This document shows, piece after piece, positions 1 to 9,800 of a stretch of DNA of 33,260 bases; the stretch's first letter is position 1; each line of letters starts with the position of its first letter. The position numbers were made by a program, and so were the translations under genes. The DNA comes from Pinguiococcus pyrenoidosus (Eukaryota > Sar > Pinguiophyceae > Pinguiochrysidales > Pinguiochrysidaceae): assembly GCA_019677205.1 (NCBI GenBank), contig JAAMXY010000051.1, forward strand, positions 1 to 33,260, given 5' to 3'. The notes under the pieces were generated by a model. The model searched no databases and was not told the origin of the DNA. It saw only the letters and a program-made list of their open reading frames with translations.

Positions 1-684
1 CTGCGAAGGTGCGTCGCCTCGCCAGGGGAGATCATGGCGCGTCGGTGGCGTCGCGGAGGAGAGGCGTCTGTCCGGCTGCGAGCTCTGTCCGCGAGTCCGG
101 GAGCGGCGCGGCGCAAAATGCGCAGTATCGAAAGTGTACGCAGCGCGGCTTGCGCGCTGCTCGCCTCTTGTTTTCATCCGGTGCTCTGCGTCGGAAGAAG
201 TCCAGATCTCTTTGGCTGGAGGCATTACGTCAGGTCTGCAAAACCTCGATCCCAGGCCACAATTTCGCCCGGGGCTCATCCAATTGGGTGTGCGGGCTTC
301 GCCTGCAAGGAATGTCGCTGTGCTTCAGTTGCGCTCTCTTCCAACGTCATCCGATTTTGTTCCAAGCGAGCCAACAGAGACCACAATGGCCACTCGCGCG
401 CCACCATGTCAGAAAAGAAGCCTTTTCCGCCGGGAATCTCGCCAGCCTCACCCAACGAGACCGCTCCTTCCGGGCGAAGCTGCAGTTGTTTTTGCCCTGA
501 TTGGCCAGCGCTTTCAAGTCGCCAGCTGGTGTTGGCGAAGAACAGGTGCACTTGCAGTGGAATGTCTTCGTGTCTCACTTGTAGCAGATCCGAGTCAGCG
601 AGTCGTCAACTCAAGTCAGCGCCGAATTCCGCCGCAAGCCGCCCCCGTCACGCTCCTCACTGCCGCTGCGCTCAGCACCTCGGG
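1..684. other. Left flank without a recognised gene
   Basis: The frame of the DUF4116 gene stays open from about position 34, but its translation here is low-complexity and Cys/Arg/Ser-rich and resembles no family I know. The DUF4116-like pattern begins only after the ATG at 685. An inverted CCAAT motif lies near 500. I treat the stretch as upstream region or 5' UTR, possibly with the end of a gene to the left. An N-terminal extension cannot be excluded. Confidence 0.4.
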
Positions 685-2659
685 ATGGAGCCTGCAAGGG
701 AGGCCGGAGGCGCGCAGCTGGAGGACCGCCTGAGCTGGTTCGTGCACCTGAGCGTGGAGGGCTCTCGGGTGAAGACAGCGCCGGCTTTCGGTGAGACGAA
801 GATACTTCCGCGAATCCTGCCATGGCACAGCCGCAACACTCACCGCAAGGCGGTCGCTGGGTCCACAGTGCGGAAGGATCGAGCTCTGGTGCTGTTGGCG
901 GCCAAGTCCTTCGGATGCGTACTGCGATTCATGCACAGCAGCTTCACCAACGACGCGGAAATCGTGTTGACAGCCCTTGAAGCTGGCCGACGGACCGGCA
1001 CCATCTTCGCCGAGGACTACTGGCAGGTCGCGGAGGAGCTGCGCCTCGATGTGGCCTTCATGACTCGCGCGGTTGCAGCCGATCCAGCGATTCTGCTCTT
1101 CGCCGATTGCGCCGTCGACCGGGCCGTAGCCCTGGAGGCCGTCAAGCAGAGTGGCACGTGCTTGGCGGCCTTGGACGAGCGCTTCAAGGTACTCGCGGCG
1201 GGAACGGTGGCAGTGGCAGGAGAAACGGTGCTGATGCCTGTGGTTTTGGTGCAGAACGATCGAGAGATCGTCTTGGCGGCCGTCTCGAACGACGGCCGCG
1301 CTCTGGAACATGTGCAGGGCGATCTTTTGATGGACAAAGAGGTAACGGCACAAGTGCTGCGAGGTCCGCGTGGTGTTGCCAAGGTGTTGCCAACGTCCTG
1401 ACAAGTGGAACCGCAGATCGTTCTGGCAGCTTTGGCCCAAAACCCGCTTGGCATCGATGTGTTAGGTCCGGAGCTGCTGTCGGACCCAGAAGTCATCCTG
1501 ACGGCCGTGAAGGAGGATCAGGAAGCTCTCGAGTACGCCGAGCAGGGCCTTCTGGGCAATCTCGGCTTCGTGCTCCAGACCATCATCGAGGGAGGGGCCA
1601 CCGCGGCCGTGCTGAAGTACTGCGAAGAGGAGGTGCGCAACGACCGGAAGATCGTCAAGGAAGTCGTCCGCAGGGACGGCATGGCGCTGGAATTCGCGTC
1701 GCCGGAGTACCACTCCGATCGCGAAGTGCTTCTCGCGGCCCTCACCGACCGCGGTTGCGCCTTGAAGTTCGCTCCCGCGTTCAATCAAGAGCGAGACATC
1801 GTCGTCAAGGCAGTCAGTAGGACTGGCTGCTGCCTGCCCGCAGTGCATCCGTCGTTCTTGGATGACGACGAGATCGGCCTCATCGCTGTGAGCAACGACG
1901 GCAAGGCCCTTGGGTTCCTGTCAGATCGCTTAAAGGCGGATCCTCAGATAGTCAAGGCGGCAGTAGAGAACTGTGGGGAAGCCCTCCAGTACGCCAGCGA
2001 CGAGCTGCGAAACGACAAGTCGGTAATGAACGACCACTAGATGAATGGCGCTTCCGCCTGCTGCCATCTGATGGCTGCAGCTGCTCATACGTTGTGAACC
2101 CTACGTGTCTGCCCAGATTGTGAGGCTCGCTACGACCCACACTCCAAGAGCGCTAGAGTTCGCATCGGAGATCCTACAGAACGACGAGAGCTTGGTGGCC
2201 ACCATCGTAGCCATTGATGGCCTCGCGCTAGAATTTGCTTCTGGTGCGTACAGATGCCGTGCAGGACTGAAGAAGCAACGAGCTGCAGCCTCACAGAGCA
2301 GCGTCTCGTTGTCTATAGACGATCTACGCAGGGACGTTGAGATTGTTGCGGCGGCCGTCGACTCTAATCCCCTTGCGATGCAGTTTGCGGATCCCTCTCT
2401 CAGGGCGAATGGCAAAATTGTCGAGAAGATGCTCACCAGTCGCAACGGCGATGGTCTTGCGGGATTGCGCTTCGTGCAGCACGAGTACCTCGTCACGCTT
2501 GCCATGCGGTTCACCAGTCTCTTTCCGGACCAGGACGTCTTCTCCATGGACTTTCAGGAGATCAACGCGCGCGTCTACTGGTATCCTCAGGAAGACGCTC
2601 GTGCCATTGAAGGTGCCGGTTTTAGATCTACCCTTGAGGAAGAGAGCGGCGCGAAGTAG
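685..2659 (+). CDS. DUF4116-repeat protein with an in-frame TGA
   Basis: The protein is a tandem array of about a dozen 25-residue units of the DUF4116 type (pattern D-x-E-[IV]-V-x-x-A-V ... A-L-x-[FY]-A-S-x-x-L-x-x). The function of the family is unknown, and it is found mainly in protists and algae. Four exons are inferred: 685-1188, 1255-2022, 2117-2243 and 2319-2659 (TAG stop). The three GT-AG introns are 66, 94 and 75 nt. Each was placed because removing it restores an exact 25-residue unit; for example the 2244-2318 intron joins EFAS to DDLRR. The reading frame is broken by TGA at 1399-1401. Counting that codon as one residue keeps the unit at 25, and it falls where neighbouring units have a conserved Leu. 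Other genes here use TGA as a true stop, so this is either a truncated allele or pseudogene, a base-calling error, or a readthrough site. After the repeats the C-terminus is unlike them. Start 685 is the first ATG before the repeats; the frame is open further upstream. Confidence 0.7.
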
Positions 2660-3117
2660 AAGAACTTCGCAGCAGTTTGGCAGAGCGTGGCAGGAGTATT
2701 CTTTTGTCCTAGGAAGAAGTTCACAGAAGTTTGGAGCGAGGGGCAGGAGTGTGTATCTCTAAGGGCTTGACGAAATGGTGCGCGAGGATTCGATCGATAA
2801 AGAGGAGTTTGCCGTCATATGGCTCCACTCAAAGGGAAACACGTTTATGCTTGGTGGGTTCCACGCGCTGATGGCAGCTGGCTTCACTTCCCGAAGAGGG
2901 TGCTGCTGAGGATGCTTCGATGCCGTTTGCGACGCTGCCCACGTCTGCCCCGCACCTTCGATGTTAGCTCCTTTCTGCGTCTTCGGCAGTGATTCTCGGT
3001 GGGGCTATGCTGCCTCGGAGCGGAGGGCTGCTGCGGCTTTCAAGAGCACTTCATCAGCAGCAACTCGCAGCACCAGATCGTCCACGGCGGATCGCCTGAT
3101 TCTGAAGGCCTCAGCTG
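2660..3117. other. Convergent intergenic region
   Basis: This lies between the 3' ends of the DUF4116 gene and the sulfotransferase-like gene. A loose duplication is visible just after the stop: a segment around 2660-2700 (gaagaacttcgcagcag, then tttggcagagcg) is echoed near 2713-2750. I see no convincing gene. Confidence 0.35.
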
Positions 3118-4047
3118 CTACATGTGTGTGTTGGAGCTCTGCCCTCGACACTTCGCCGCTGCGTCCAGAAGCACCTGTCGCGCCTCTTCGGACATCTCGT
3201 AGTTCGCCAACATGGGCTCTGCGAAGATGCATGCGAGAATCTCGTCGTACTTGTGGAAATACTCCATGATCACCTTCGAGATGGTGTCCGGCGACACGCC
3301 CTCCTTCGCACGCACAAACCCGCCCTCCCGCACGTGGCCGTGGCCGGTTCTTCCGGACCAGATGCCGAGCTCTTCCTCGACTTCCGCCGTGACGTTCTTC
3401 TCCGACAGATACGCGCCGACGTGGCTCGACACGTCGACAAGCTGAGAGGACAGGAAAGGCAGGAGATGTCTAGCGAGGCCTTGTAGGTTGTCCTTGGTAT
3501 CGCGGTGGTAGCTCCACAGGAACACCGCCTCTTTGCCTACCGCTTCGTAGATCTCCTTGTGGAACAGCGTCTGGCTGTACACGATCTTGCTCACTTTTTC
3601 CTTGACGAAGTCGTCCAAACTTGCTCCTCCTTCATGCTGGCTGCCGTAGAAATCGTACCAGGACGCCGTGAGACTGATCGGTTCGCGCACGATATGCGCG
3701 ATCTTCAGCTTCCGGCCGGGACCCATGGGAGCGGAGTCTCCCGAGCAGTTCAGCGGTTTCGGCGGGCGGCCCATGTGATGCTTGCCGTCGAGGGTGAAGG
3801 TGACCGCCACCCTGGGGAAGTTGCAGCGCAAGGAGGTATGCGTGTCCACCCACTCGGCGCGCGCATGACGCTCCAGGAAGCAAGCCGTGCTGATCATGGA
3901 GCCGATGGCGATTCCGGCAGCTACCGTGCCGCTCTTCTCGACGCCCTTGAGCAGGAGATCCACTTCCGGCTCAAACGTGCGCATCGCGACGCAGAGGTAG
4001 CACCATCCGCACAAGAGTGCCAGCCGCGGTTGTATCGCAGCCCTCAT
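3118..4047 (-). CDS. Sulfotransferase-like protein
   Basis: A single open frame of 309 aa. Sulfotransferases of this P-loop family move sulfate from PAPS to carbohydrates, proteins or small molecules. Two PAPS-binding signatures are recognisable. Near residue 37 is a P-loop-like VEKSGT (family pattern PKSGT). Near residue 118 is HIVREPISLTASWYDFY, which matches the 3'-phosphosulfate-binding strand-loop-helix (R-x-P ... S-x-Y). Near residue 235 GRTGHGHVREGG may stand in for the C-terminal R-x-G-x-x-G loop. The N-terminus has a short hydrophobic stretch (about residues 8-21), which could be a type II membrane anchor placing the enzyme in the Golgi. No intron is needed, which sets it apart from nearly all its neighbours. 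The start is the first in-frame Met; an upstream exon cannot be excluded. The substrate cannot be told from sequence. Confidence 0.65.
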   Translation of the reverse strand: MRAAIQPRLALLCGWCYLCVAMRTFEPEVDLLLKGVEKSGTVAAGIAIGSMISTACFLERHARAEWVDTHTSLRCNFPRVAVTFTLDGKHHMGRPPKPLNCSGDSAPMGPGRKLKIAHIVREPISLTASWYDFYGSQHEGGASLDDFVKEKVSKIVYSQTLFHKEIYEAVGKEAVFLWSYHRDTKDNLQGLARHLLPFLSSQLVDVSSHVGAYLSEKNVTAEVEEELGIWSGRTGHGHVREGGFVRAKEGVSPDTISKVIMEYFHKYDEILACIFAEPMLANYEMSEEARQVLLDAAAKCRGQSSNTHM

Positions 4048-4967
4048 CGTCGGTACGAATGCGAAGCCTTGCAGCGAAAAGCGCGGGAAGGCGAAGAAGC
4101 GTAAAAGAACGACGTACTCACCGAATACCAGGCCAACGACGTACCGAGACCGAGCTTAAAACGCCTGCTGAAAAGGTGGAACACAGCAATATAAGAAGGA
4201 GCATATAAGAAGGAGCTCCGGAAGCGGATAATCAGAAATATATAGGACTGCAGCGCGGATCACCCGCAAATGTACACGACAGCAGGAAGGACGAGTCCCC
4301 GCAGCATTACCTTCCCTGGCCCCGTCGACTCTACTGGGCCTCCAAAACTGAAGCCCGAGGAACTAAGGGAAGGTGGCCAATCGCGCCTAGCCTGCTGTTC
4401 CTGGCCCAGGTGCAGGAGTGCGAGGAACGATTGGGTTGGAAGGCACTGGTCCTGGTGCAGGTGTCCCTCTGTCCTTCACGACTTCTCTCCTCTCCACTTT
4501 TCCCTTCACTTGACTCCGTTCGTCTTCCCTCCACAGGGATCTTTTTCAGCGGCAGATTCTCGACGATTTCCCCGCAGCCCTTGGATGTGGGGAAGGAGGG
4601 TGTGCTTGCGTCGTCCGTTTGGTGGAGGGGGAATCGAGAAGGCGGGACCAAGCAGGGGGGGATCGAGTCGCTGATTGTGGGTAGCTAGCTGGTGAGGCGG
4701 CTTCATCGCGTGGCGGTTGTTCGGTGGCTCGGCTGTCGTGATTATGCATTTCACATGGGGCTTTTCCGCAAGAGGAGCATGGTCCTTAAGAGCAGAATAC
4801 CCTTGCATTCGCAAAGAGCAAGGAGCAATCACCAAGTCGCCCGCGGTGACTCTAAAGATGAGTTTCTCCGAGGTCCTGCCCCAGTAATCGCCCACAAGGC
4901 TGCGTACTACACAGAGGGAGGTCTAGACCCGCGAACCAGTAGATGAGTGACGGGAGCATACGAGCTC
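4048..4967. other. Intergenic region, no recognised gene
   Basis: Several frames of 80-130 codons are open here on both strands (for example 4506-4895 minus and 4270-4674 plus), but their translations are low-complexity, resemble no family, and overlap each other. GCGAAAAGCGCGGGAA at 4073-4088 is GC-rich and E2F-like, about 30 bp upstream of the sulfotransferase start. A small tandem repeat sits at 4189-4216. Confidence 0.4.
4189..4216. repeat. Two tandem 14-bp copies containing TATAAG
   Basis: ATATAAGAAGGAGC occurs twice back to back (4189-4202 and 4203-4216). The TATAAG core could act as a duplicated TATA-like element, but no gene start is evident just downstream. Confidence 0.8.
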
Positions 4968-6348
4968 TCATGTCCGCTCTTTGCCGGGGATGAGCTGCTC
5001 AAGCTCAAAGAAGTCGATGATATCGACCTCTTCGACACCAACGCGGAGATTGAGCTGGAAGGTGCGCAGGCCTGCCTCTTCGGCGGCCCCCACTGCAGCT
5101 TCGACCTGCTTCAGCCTCTTGCGAAACGCTTTGATGTCCTTGGTGTCCATCTCGTCGGGCGGCCGGAGCACGGCTTTCATGCGCTTCGGCGGCGGCGTCG
5201 CAGGAGCCCCTTCCGCATCTTGATCAACGCTGTCGCCGGTCTTGCGCTTCTTTCGGCGCGGTGTCTCCTGTGCGGTCGGGGGTTCTGCTTGGCGCCACCT
5301 TAGTGACGAGCCTCGCTGGCGCGCGAATGGCTCGGTGTCTCCTAGGAAGACCATGATCACGGACGCCGTGGCCTTCTCCCGCTGCTTCAATCGGTTTGTC
5401 TTGCGCAAGGCCGCGGCCAGCGAGGTGAAGTGCCGATCGAGTCGCGGACTCAGTCGAGAGGGTTTCTAGGAGGCGCGACGCCGCGGTGAGCTTTGGATGC
5501 TCCAGCGAGGTCGGAGAGGCGTGCGTAGCGGCCGACTCACCCATCCCTGTCGAGGCACTTCCTTTCGCCGGGGATGGCCGACAGGGTCCAGCCACGACAA
5601 CGGAGTTTTCACCTCAATATAGTGGTGCCTCTCCACCTGAAAGTCGATCTTCGACTCGCCCAGCATCTGCTCCGGCAGCACTTCGAGAGCGCCCGCCTTC
5701 CGCGGCAGGCCCATCACCTCGGACAGAGCGCCGGTCCTCAGAAAGTGCTCCACGTAGCGGTTGGCGCGGTTCTGGTTGATGCCCACCCACTGCGGCTCTG
5801 CACTCGCTGCACAACAGAATCCGTCAGAATCATCGCATCGTTGAGCAGCATTAAGGCGCCGGACCTTCGACCAGAGACACCGCCTCGACGGTAAAGCGGC
5901 TCTTGGTCTTCTTGCCCAGAGTGGGATGCAGCAAGCACGGCACTCCTGGGACGTGCGAAGACACGGGCAGATTGAAGTCCAAGTTCATGATGCCACCGGT
6001 GACTGGACAGTGGCAAATCTCCACATGCGTCTCCACAGCTGCCGTGTGAGCGCCGGAGTCCCCGCTTCGCTCGCCGGTGGCCTTCGCCTTGCTCTCCGCC
6101 TTTGCCGCGTCGGATTGCTCCTCAGGCTTCGCGTCCGCCTCCACGCCTATAACATGCATCACGAAGCGATTCGGACGCGCGACCACAACGCCACGGACCA
6201 ATGGCGCCGCAAAACGGAAGGGCGCGACGCCGCCATCCTACAATGACACCCACGCTCAAACACGATCCTCTGAGAAAGCGCGGCCCCTGAGCAGGCCTTG
6301 CAGCAGTACAAGAGGAAAATAAGGTACCTGGGAAGCGGAGCGGCGCAT
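4968..6348 (-). CDS. sfsA: SfsA-family protein, spliced nuclear gene
   Basis: Homologue of SfsA (sugar fermentation stimulation protein A), a nucleic-acid-associated family widespread in bacteria and archaea whose biochemical role is poorly defined. Exons on the minus strand: 6328-6348, 5865-6237, 5541-5797 and 4968-5465. Introns are 90, 67 and 75 nt with GT-AG ends and compatible phases; the total is 1149 nt, 382 aa. Family blocks appear in order: PLVRG and ARPNRFVMHVIG (about residues 19-38), CHCPVTGGI (82-90), WVGINQNRANRYVEHFL (135-151), SKIDF...YIEVKTPL (180-198) and RHFTSLAAAL. D183, E193 and K195 are spaced like the PD-(D/E)XK nuclease core, as in bacterial members. It is longer than bacterial SfsA (about 230 aa) because of a charged insert after residue 38 and a Lys/Pro-rich, possibly nuclear-targeting insert near the C-terminus. 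It is divergent from the DENN gene across a promoter with E2F-like sites. Exon 1 codes for only seven residues and is the least certain part. Confidence 0.8.
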
Positions 6349-6845
6349 TTTGGGCCCTTTGGAACCGAAGATGGCATCGTGAGTCTTGAAGGTTTTGGCG
6401 GGAAATCCGGAGCGCACCGATCCCAGCCGATTTCAAAATTGGGAGGCTGGCTTAAATTCTAAAGACCGAAATTATTCCGCCATAATACGAACGCTCCCGA
6501 AACGTCTGGTGTTCTCTTGGCAAGGGGATAGGTGCATGATTTGTCTGAAAACTCATTCTTCAGAACCCACTATTCAGCCATGTTTTACATCCGGGAAGTC
6601 CGATAGTGTTTCAATTCGTGTTTGAATAGTGGACATCCTCCCAAAATGGCCCGAGACAGTTACAGCTTTACTTTCGCGCGCTTTTTTGGCGGAGAGGTAC
6701 TTCGCCGCCGCTTTTTTCACCTCTGAAGCCTGTACACATACGCTGAGATGCTCGCGGTGAAGTTTGGGTGACGCGCGGCCACTCAGTGTCCGAAACGCGG
6801 CGGGGAATCGCGAGCTTCAACGGCCTCTGCAGAACTCGCGCCGCC
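6349..6845. promoter_or_regulatory. Shared divergent promoter region (SfsA / DENN)
   Basis: About 500 bp separates two divergent start codons. It holds three E2F-like sites: TTTTGGCGGGAAAT at 6393-6406 (45 bp from the SfsA start), TTTCGCGCG at 6672-6680, and TTTTTTGGCGGA at 6682-6693 (about 150 bp from the DENN start). The middle is comparatively AT-rich. No gene is seen in it. Confidence 0.55.
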
Positions 6846-9800
6846 ATGTGGACGGACTCGTCGGACGCGGACGCGTCGGAACCGTCCGCTGACGTCGAGG
6901 AGCTGCCAGAGACCTTTCCGAAGCCGCGCGGGATCCTGGAGGGAGAGGTACGCGCTCCTCTTCGACGGTCCGCATTTAGAGTCTGTCACCGGCGCTCCCG
7001 CGTTTGAGCGGCGCTCTCCGCGCCGAGGGGTGGAGATCGCGCTTTCATGCGATGCAACGTTTGTGGGAGTGTGAGAGATTCAGAAGCATGGGGAGAAATT
7101 CCTGCGAAAACCTGGAGCGGAAGTGGAGTTCGACCCTCGTGCGCCAGCGCGAAGGAACGCTATCGCCTGGACTTGGACTCACGAGAAGGCCGCGACGCGT
7201 CTCCTAGGACCCGAGACTGGAGGCCGTTCTGAGCCATCTGTATCCGCCATCTCCCTTGGACCCCCCCGAAGTCGACGCGGAGGAGGACGCGGCCTCGTCG
7301 AGCCAGTTTGTCATGCGGATGTCCAACGGCAGCGGCAGCCGCAGCCGCAGGAGGCGCTCCCGCGACAAGAGCGGATCTGCCGAGCGGGAGTCCAGGGTCA
7401 GCCGGCCTATGCGGACCCAAAGCCAGAGCACCAGCCCTGTGGCGCAGGTAGGAAGCGCCGTCGTGGTGACGAATCGTCTCCCCGCAGACGGAAAAGGACG
7501 CTCGTCCACAAGAGCCGGATTATGGGTCTGACGGGGTCGTGCGCGCTAGGCTTCGCGGGACGTGCGGAGAGGGGCCAGAAAGCGTGCGCTGCTTCGAGCC
7601 AGGCAGTACCGGGAGAAGCAGAGGCGACTGGAGCAGAACGTCATTCCAGAGGAGCGCGTGGAGAGCCGGGAAAGCCGCGAGCGACCCGGCTCCGCCGCAA
7701 GGCGTCGGCGCATCCGGTCTCCGGAGCTTGTGGGGGGATCCCCGACGTGGTACACTGCTGACTACGGAGAGCACGGCCCGGGGGAATGGAACGACGGTCA
7801 GGATCGGCTGCTGGGCAGCCTCTCGCTCCGGCCTCGCAGCGAGGAGAGGAACCCGCTGTCCCCGACGACGACGAGAATCCGGCCGAAGTCGACGACGCCG
7901 GGCCGCAGAACGTCGTGGATGGATGCGCACGCAGGAGCCTTGCCGTCCCTTCGACTGTCCAGGCGGCCTTCCCTGTACGATTCCGTGCTCGCTCCAAGTA
8001 CACACGGCTCCGGCCCGGGACTCCGCGGCGTCCTTGGCTTCCGGAGTCCGCTGGACGACGCCAACACCAGCGAGAGTGAGAGGCCCGCGCCCAAGGCGGT
8101 CCAAGTGACGCCTCACCATCGGCAGAGCTCGAACTTCAACTTCGCCTCCATCGGATCGCTGACTGACTTGATCAAGTTCGCCGACTCGAACTGGGATTCG
8201 TCGCATCTGTTCCTGAACTCCAGCCCGACAGCGAACTTCGGATCGGCGGGGTCGGAATTCAAGCCGAATCACAGCCCAAAGGGAGAGCGCATCTTTGACC
8301 ACTTCGTCGTGGTCGGGGTGCCAAGGGATGTCCTGGAGGACGTCGATCAAGCTGTGCTGGACGACGCCGATCGCGGGGTCCAGCCAAGAATTCTGTATCG
8401 ATATCCCCCAGACGAAGAGCTGAACGCCGAAGCTGTGGCAGACTTCTGCTTTCCCGGAGGCGTCCAGGTGCGGCAGGCGTCCGAGCCACACCCACAAATA
8501 AGCGCCGACGCGATGATGTCCTTGCCAAGCTCATATTTCTTGTTCTTCTTCTCCTTCTTCTTCTTCTTCGTCTTCTTCTCCTTCTTCTTCTCCTTCTTCT
8601 TCTCCTTCTTCTTCTCCTTCTTCTTCTCCTTCTTGTTCATCTTCTTCTTCGTCTTTCTTGTCTTTCTTGTCTTCCATAGGTCTCTGCAGCTGGCGTGGAT
8701 ACCTCCCGTGCAGCAATCATGGCCGGCTTGGAGCTTGGCGGGGAAGCCTTCCTCAGTCCGAGCGGCGTGCGTCCCTACGTGCAGCAGCAGCAGCACCAGC
8801 AGCAGCAGCCGCCACAACACCAACAGAAGGGGGATTCCGATGAAGCCGCGGGAGATGACGGGACGACGAATTCTGCCTTGAGTCCAAATGAGTTCATGCC
8901 CCTTGCGTCCGGCTTGACAACCGAGTGGGTGCCGCCGAAGAGCGCGAGAATCAAGGACCACGGCAAGGCTCGCGAAGCCGTCTTCATTCTGAGCGGCGGC
9001 GGGAGCGACGGTTCCGACCAGGCGTATGGGATCTGCTTGTACGAGGAAGCGCTCTATCGCAAGACGTCGGGCAGGGTCGTACACTTTCAACGATGCCTCT
9101 GCTTCATCAGTCACCTGCCCTCGCTCCGTCTCCATTTCGGAGTGCTTCGGCAAATCGCCTGGCTGGATCGACGACGAGACCTGCTGTCTGTGCGGGTCGG
9201 GTCCGCGGACGCTGCTTCCTTCAGCTTCGACGTGCTCGAGAAGGACGTGAGGGAAATCAAGGTGAGACCCGCGTGGGGAAGCTCTGGCTGAGTCCTAGGG
9301 TGCTGACCACCCACCATTTCCCCACAGGTGCGGGCTGCCAGTGTGATCCTCCGATTCATCCAGCAGTGGATTCGGCGACGGCAAAGACGTCGAAGGTCGA
9401 GAAAGGCGACCGCGTCTCGATTCGTGCGCCGGCCCAAGCGTGCCATCCGGAGCGCGACCATGAGGATAGAAAGGCGGCCATCGGAGATGAGCATCTCGTC
9501 TCGAGATTCCTTGTACAGCACCTTGGGGGCGAGCCTCGACGGAGCGCGACCGCCGGCCATCGCGAAAAGGAGAGCGACCATCGCCGTTCCAAAGAGGAGC
9601 CTCCGCGCGACGAGCCTCAGGGGAAGGTCCAGGAGCGTCAAGCTGGATTCGCCCACGCCGTCCGCGTCCGGAGCGCCTCCTTTCGCATTCATGAACTCGA
9701 CCGATTCGCAGCGCGGCGAAGACTTGAACATCAAAGCGATCCTGAGCGACGCCAAGGAGATGATGAGTCAGAGCGTGCGCTCGCTGCCCACGGCGGATTT

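Noticed and set aside
1399-1401. Selenocysteine at the in-frame TGA
   Set aside because: The position corresponds to a buried Leu of a structural repeat with no redox role, and I see no obvious SECIS-like hairpin in the 3' flank.
4270-4895. Open frames on both strands between the sulfotransferase and SfsA genes
   Set aside because: Low complexity, no family resemblance, mutually overlapping, and not supported by splice-compatible neighbours.
8521-8680. Poly-Phe coding stretch (plus) or poly-Lys/Glu stretch (minus)
   Set aside because: Both are readings of an intronic pyrimidine repeat; the DENN protein continues in a different frame after the acceptor at 8679.
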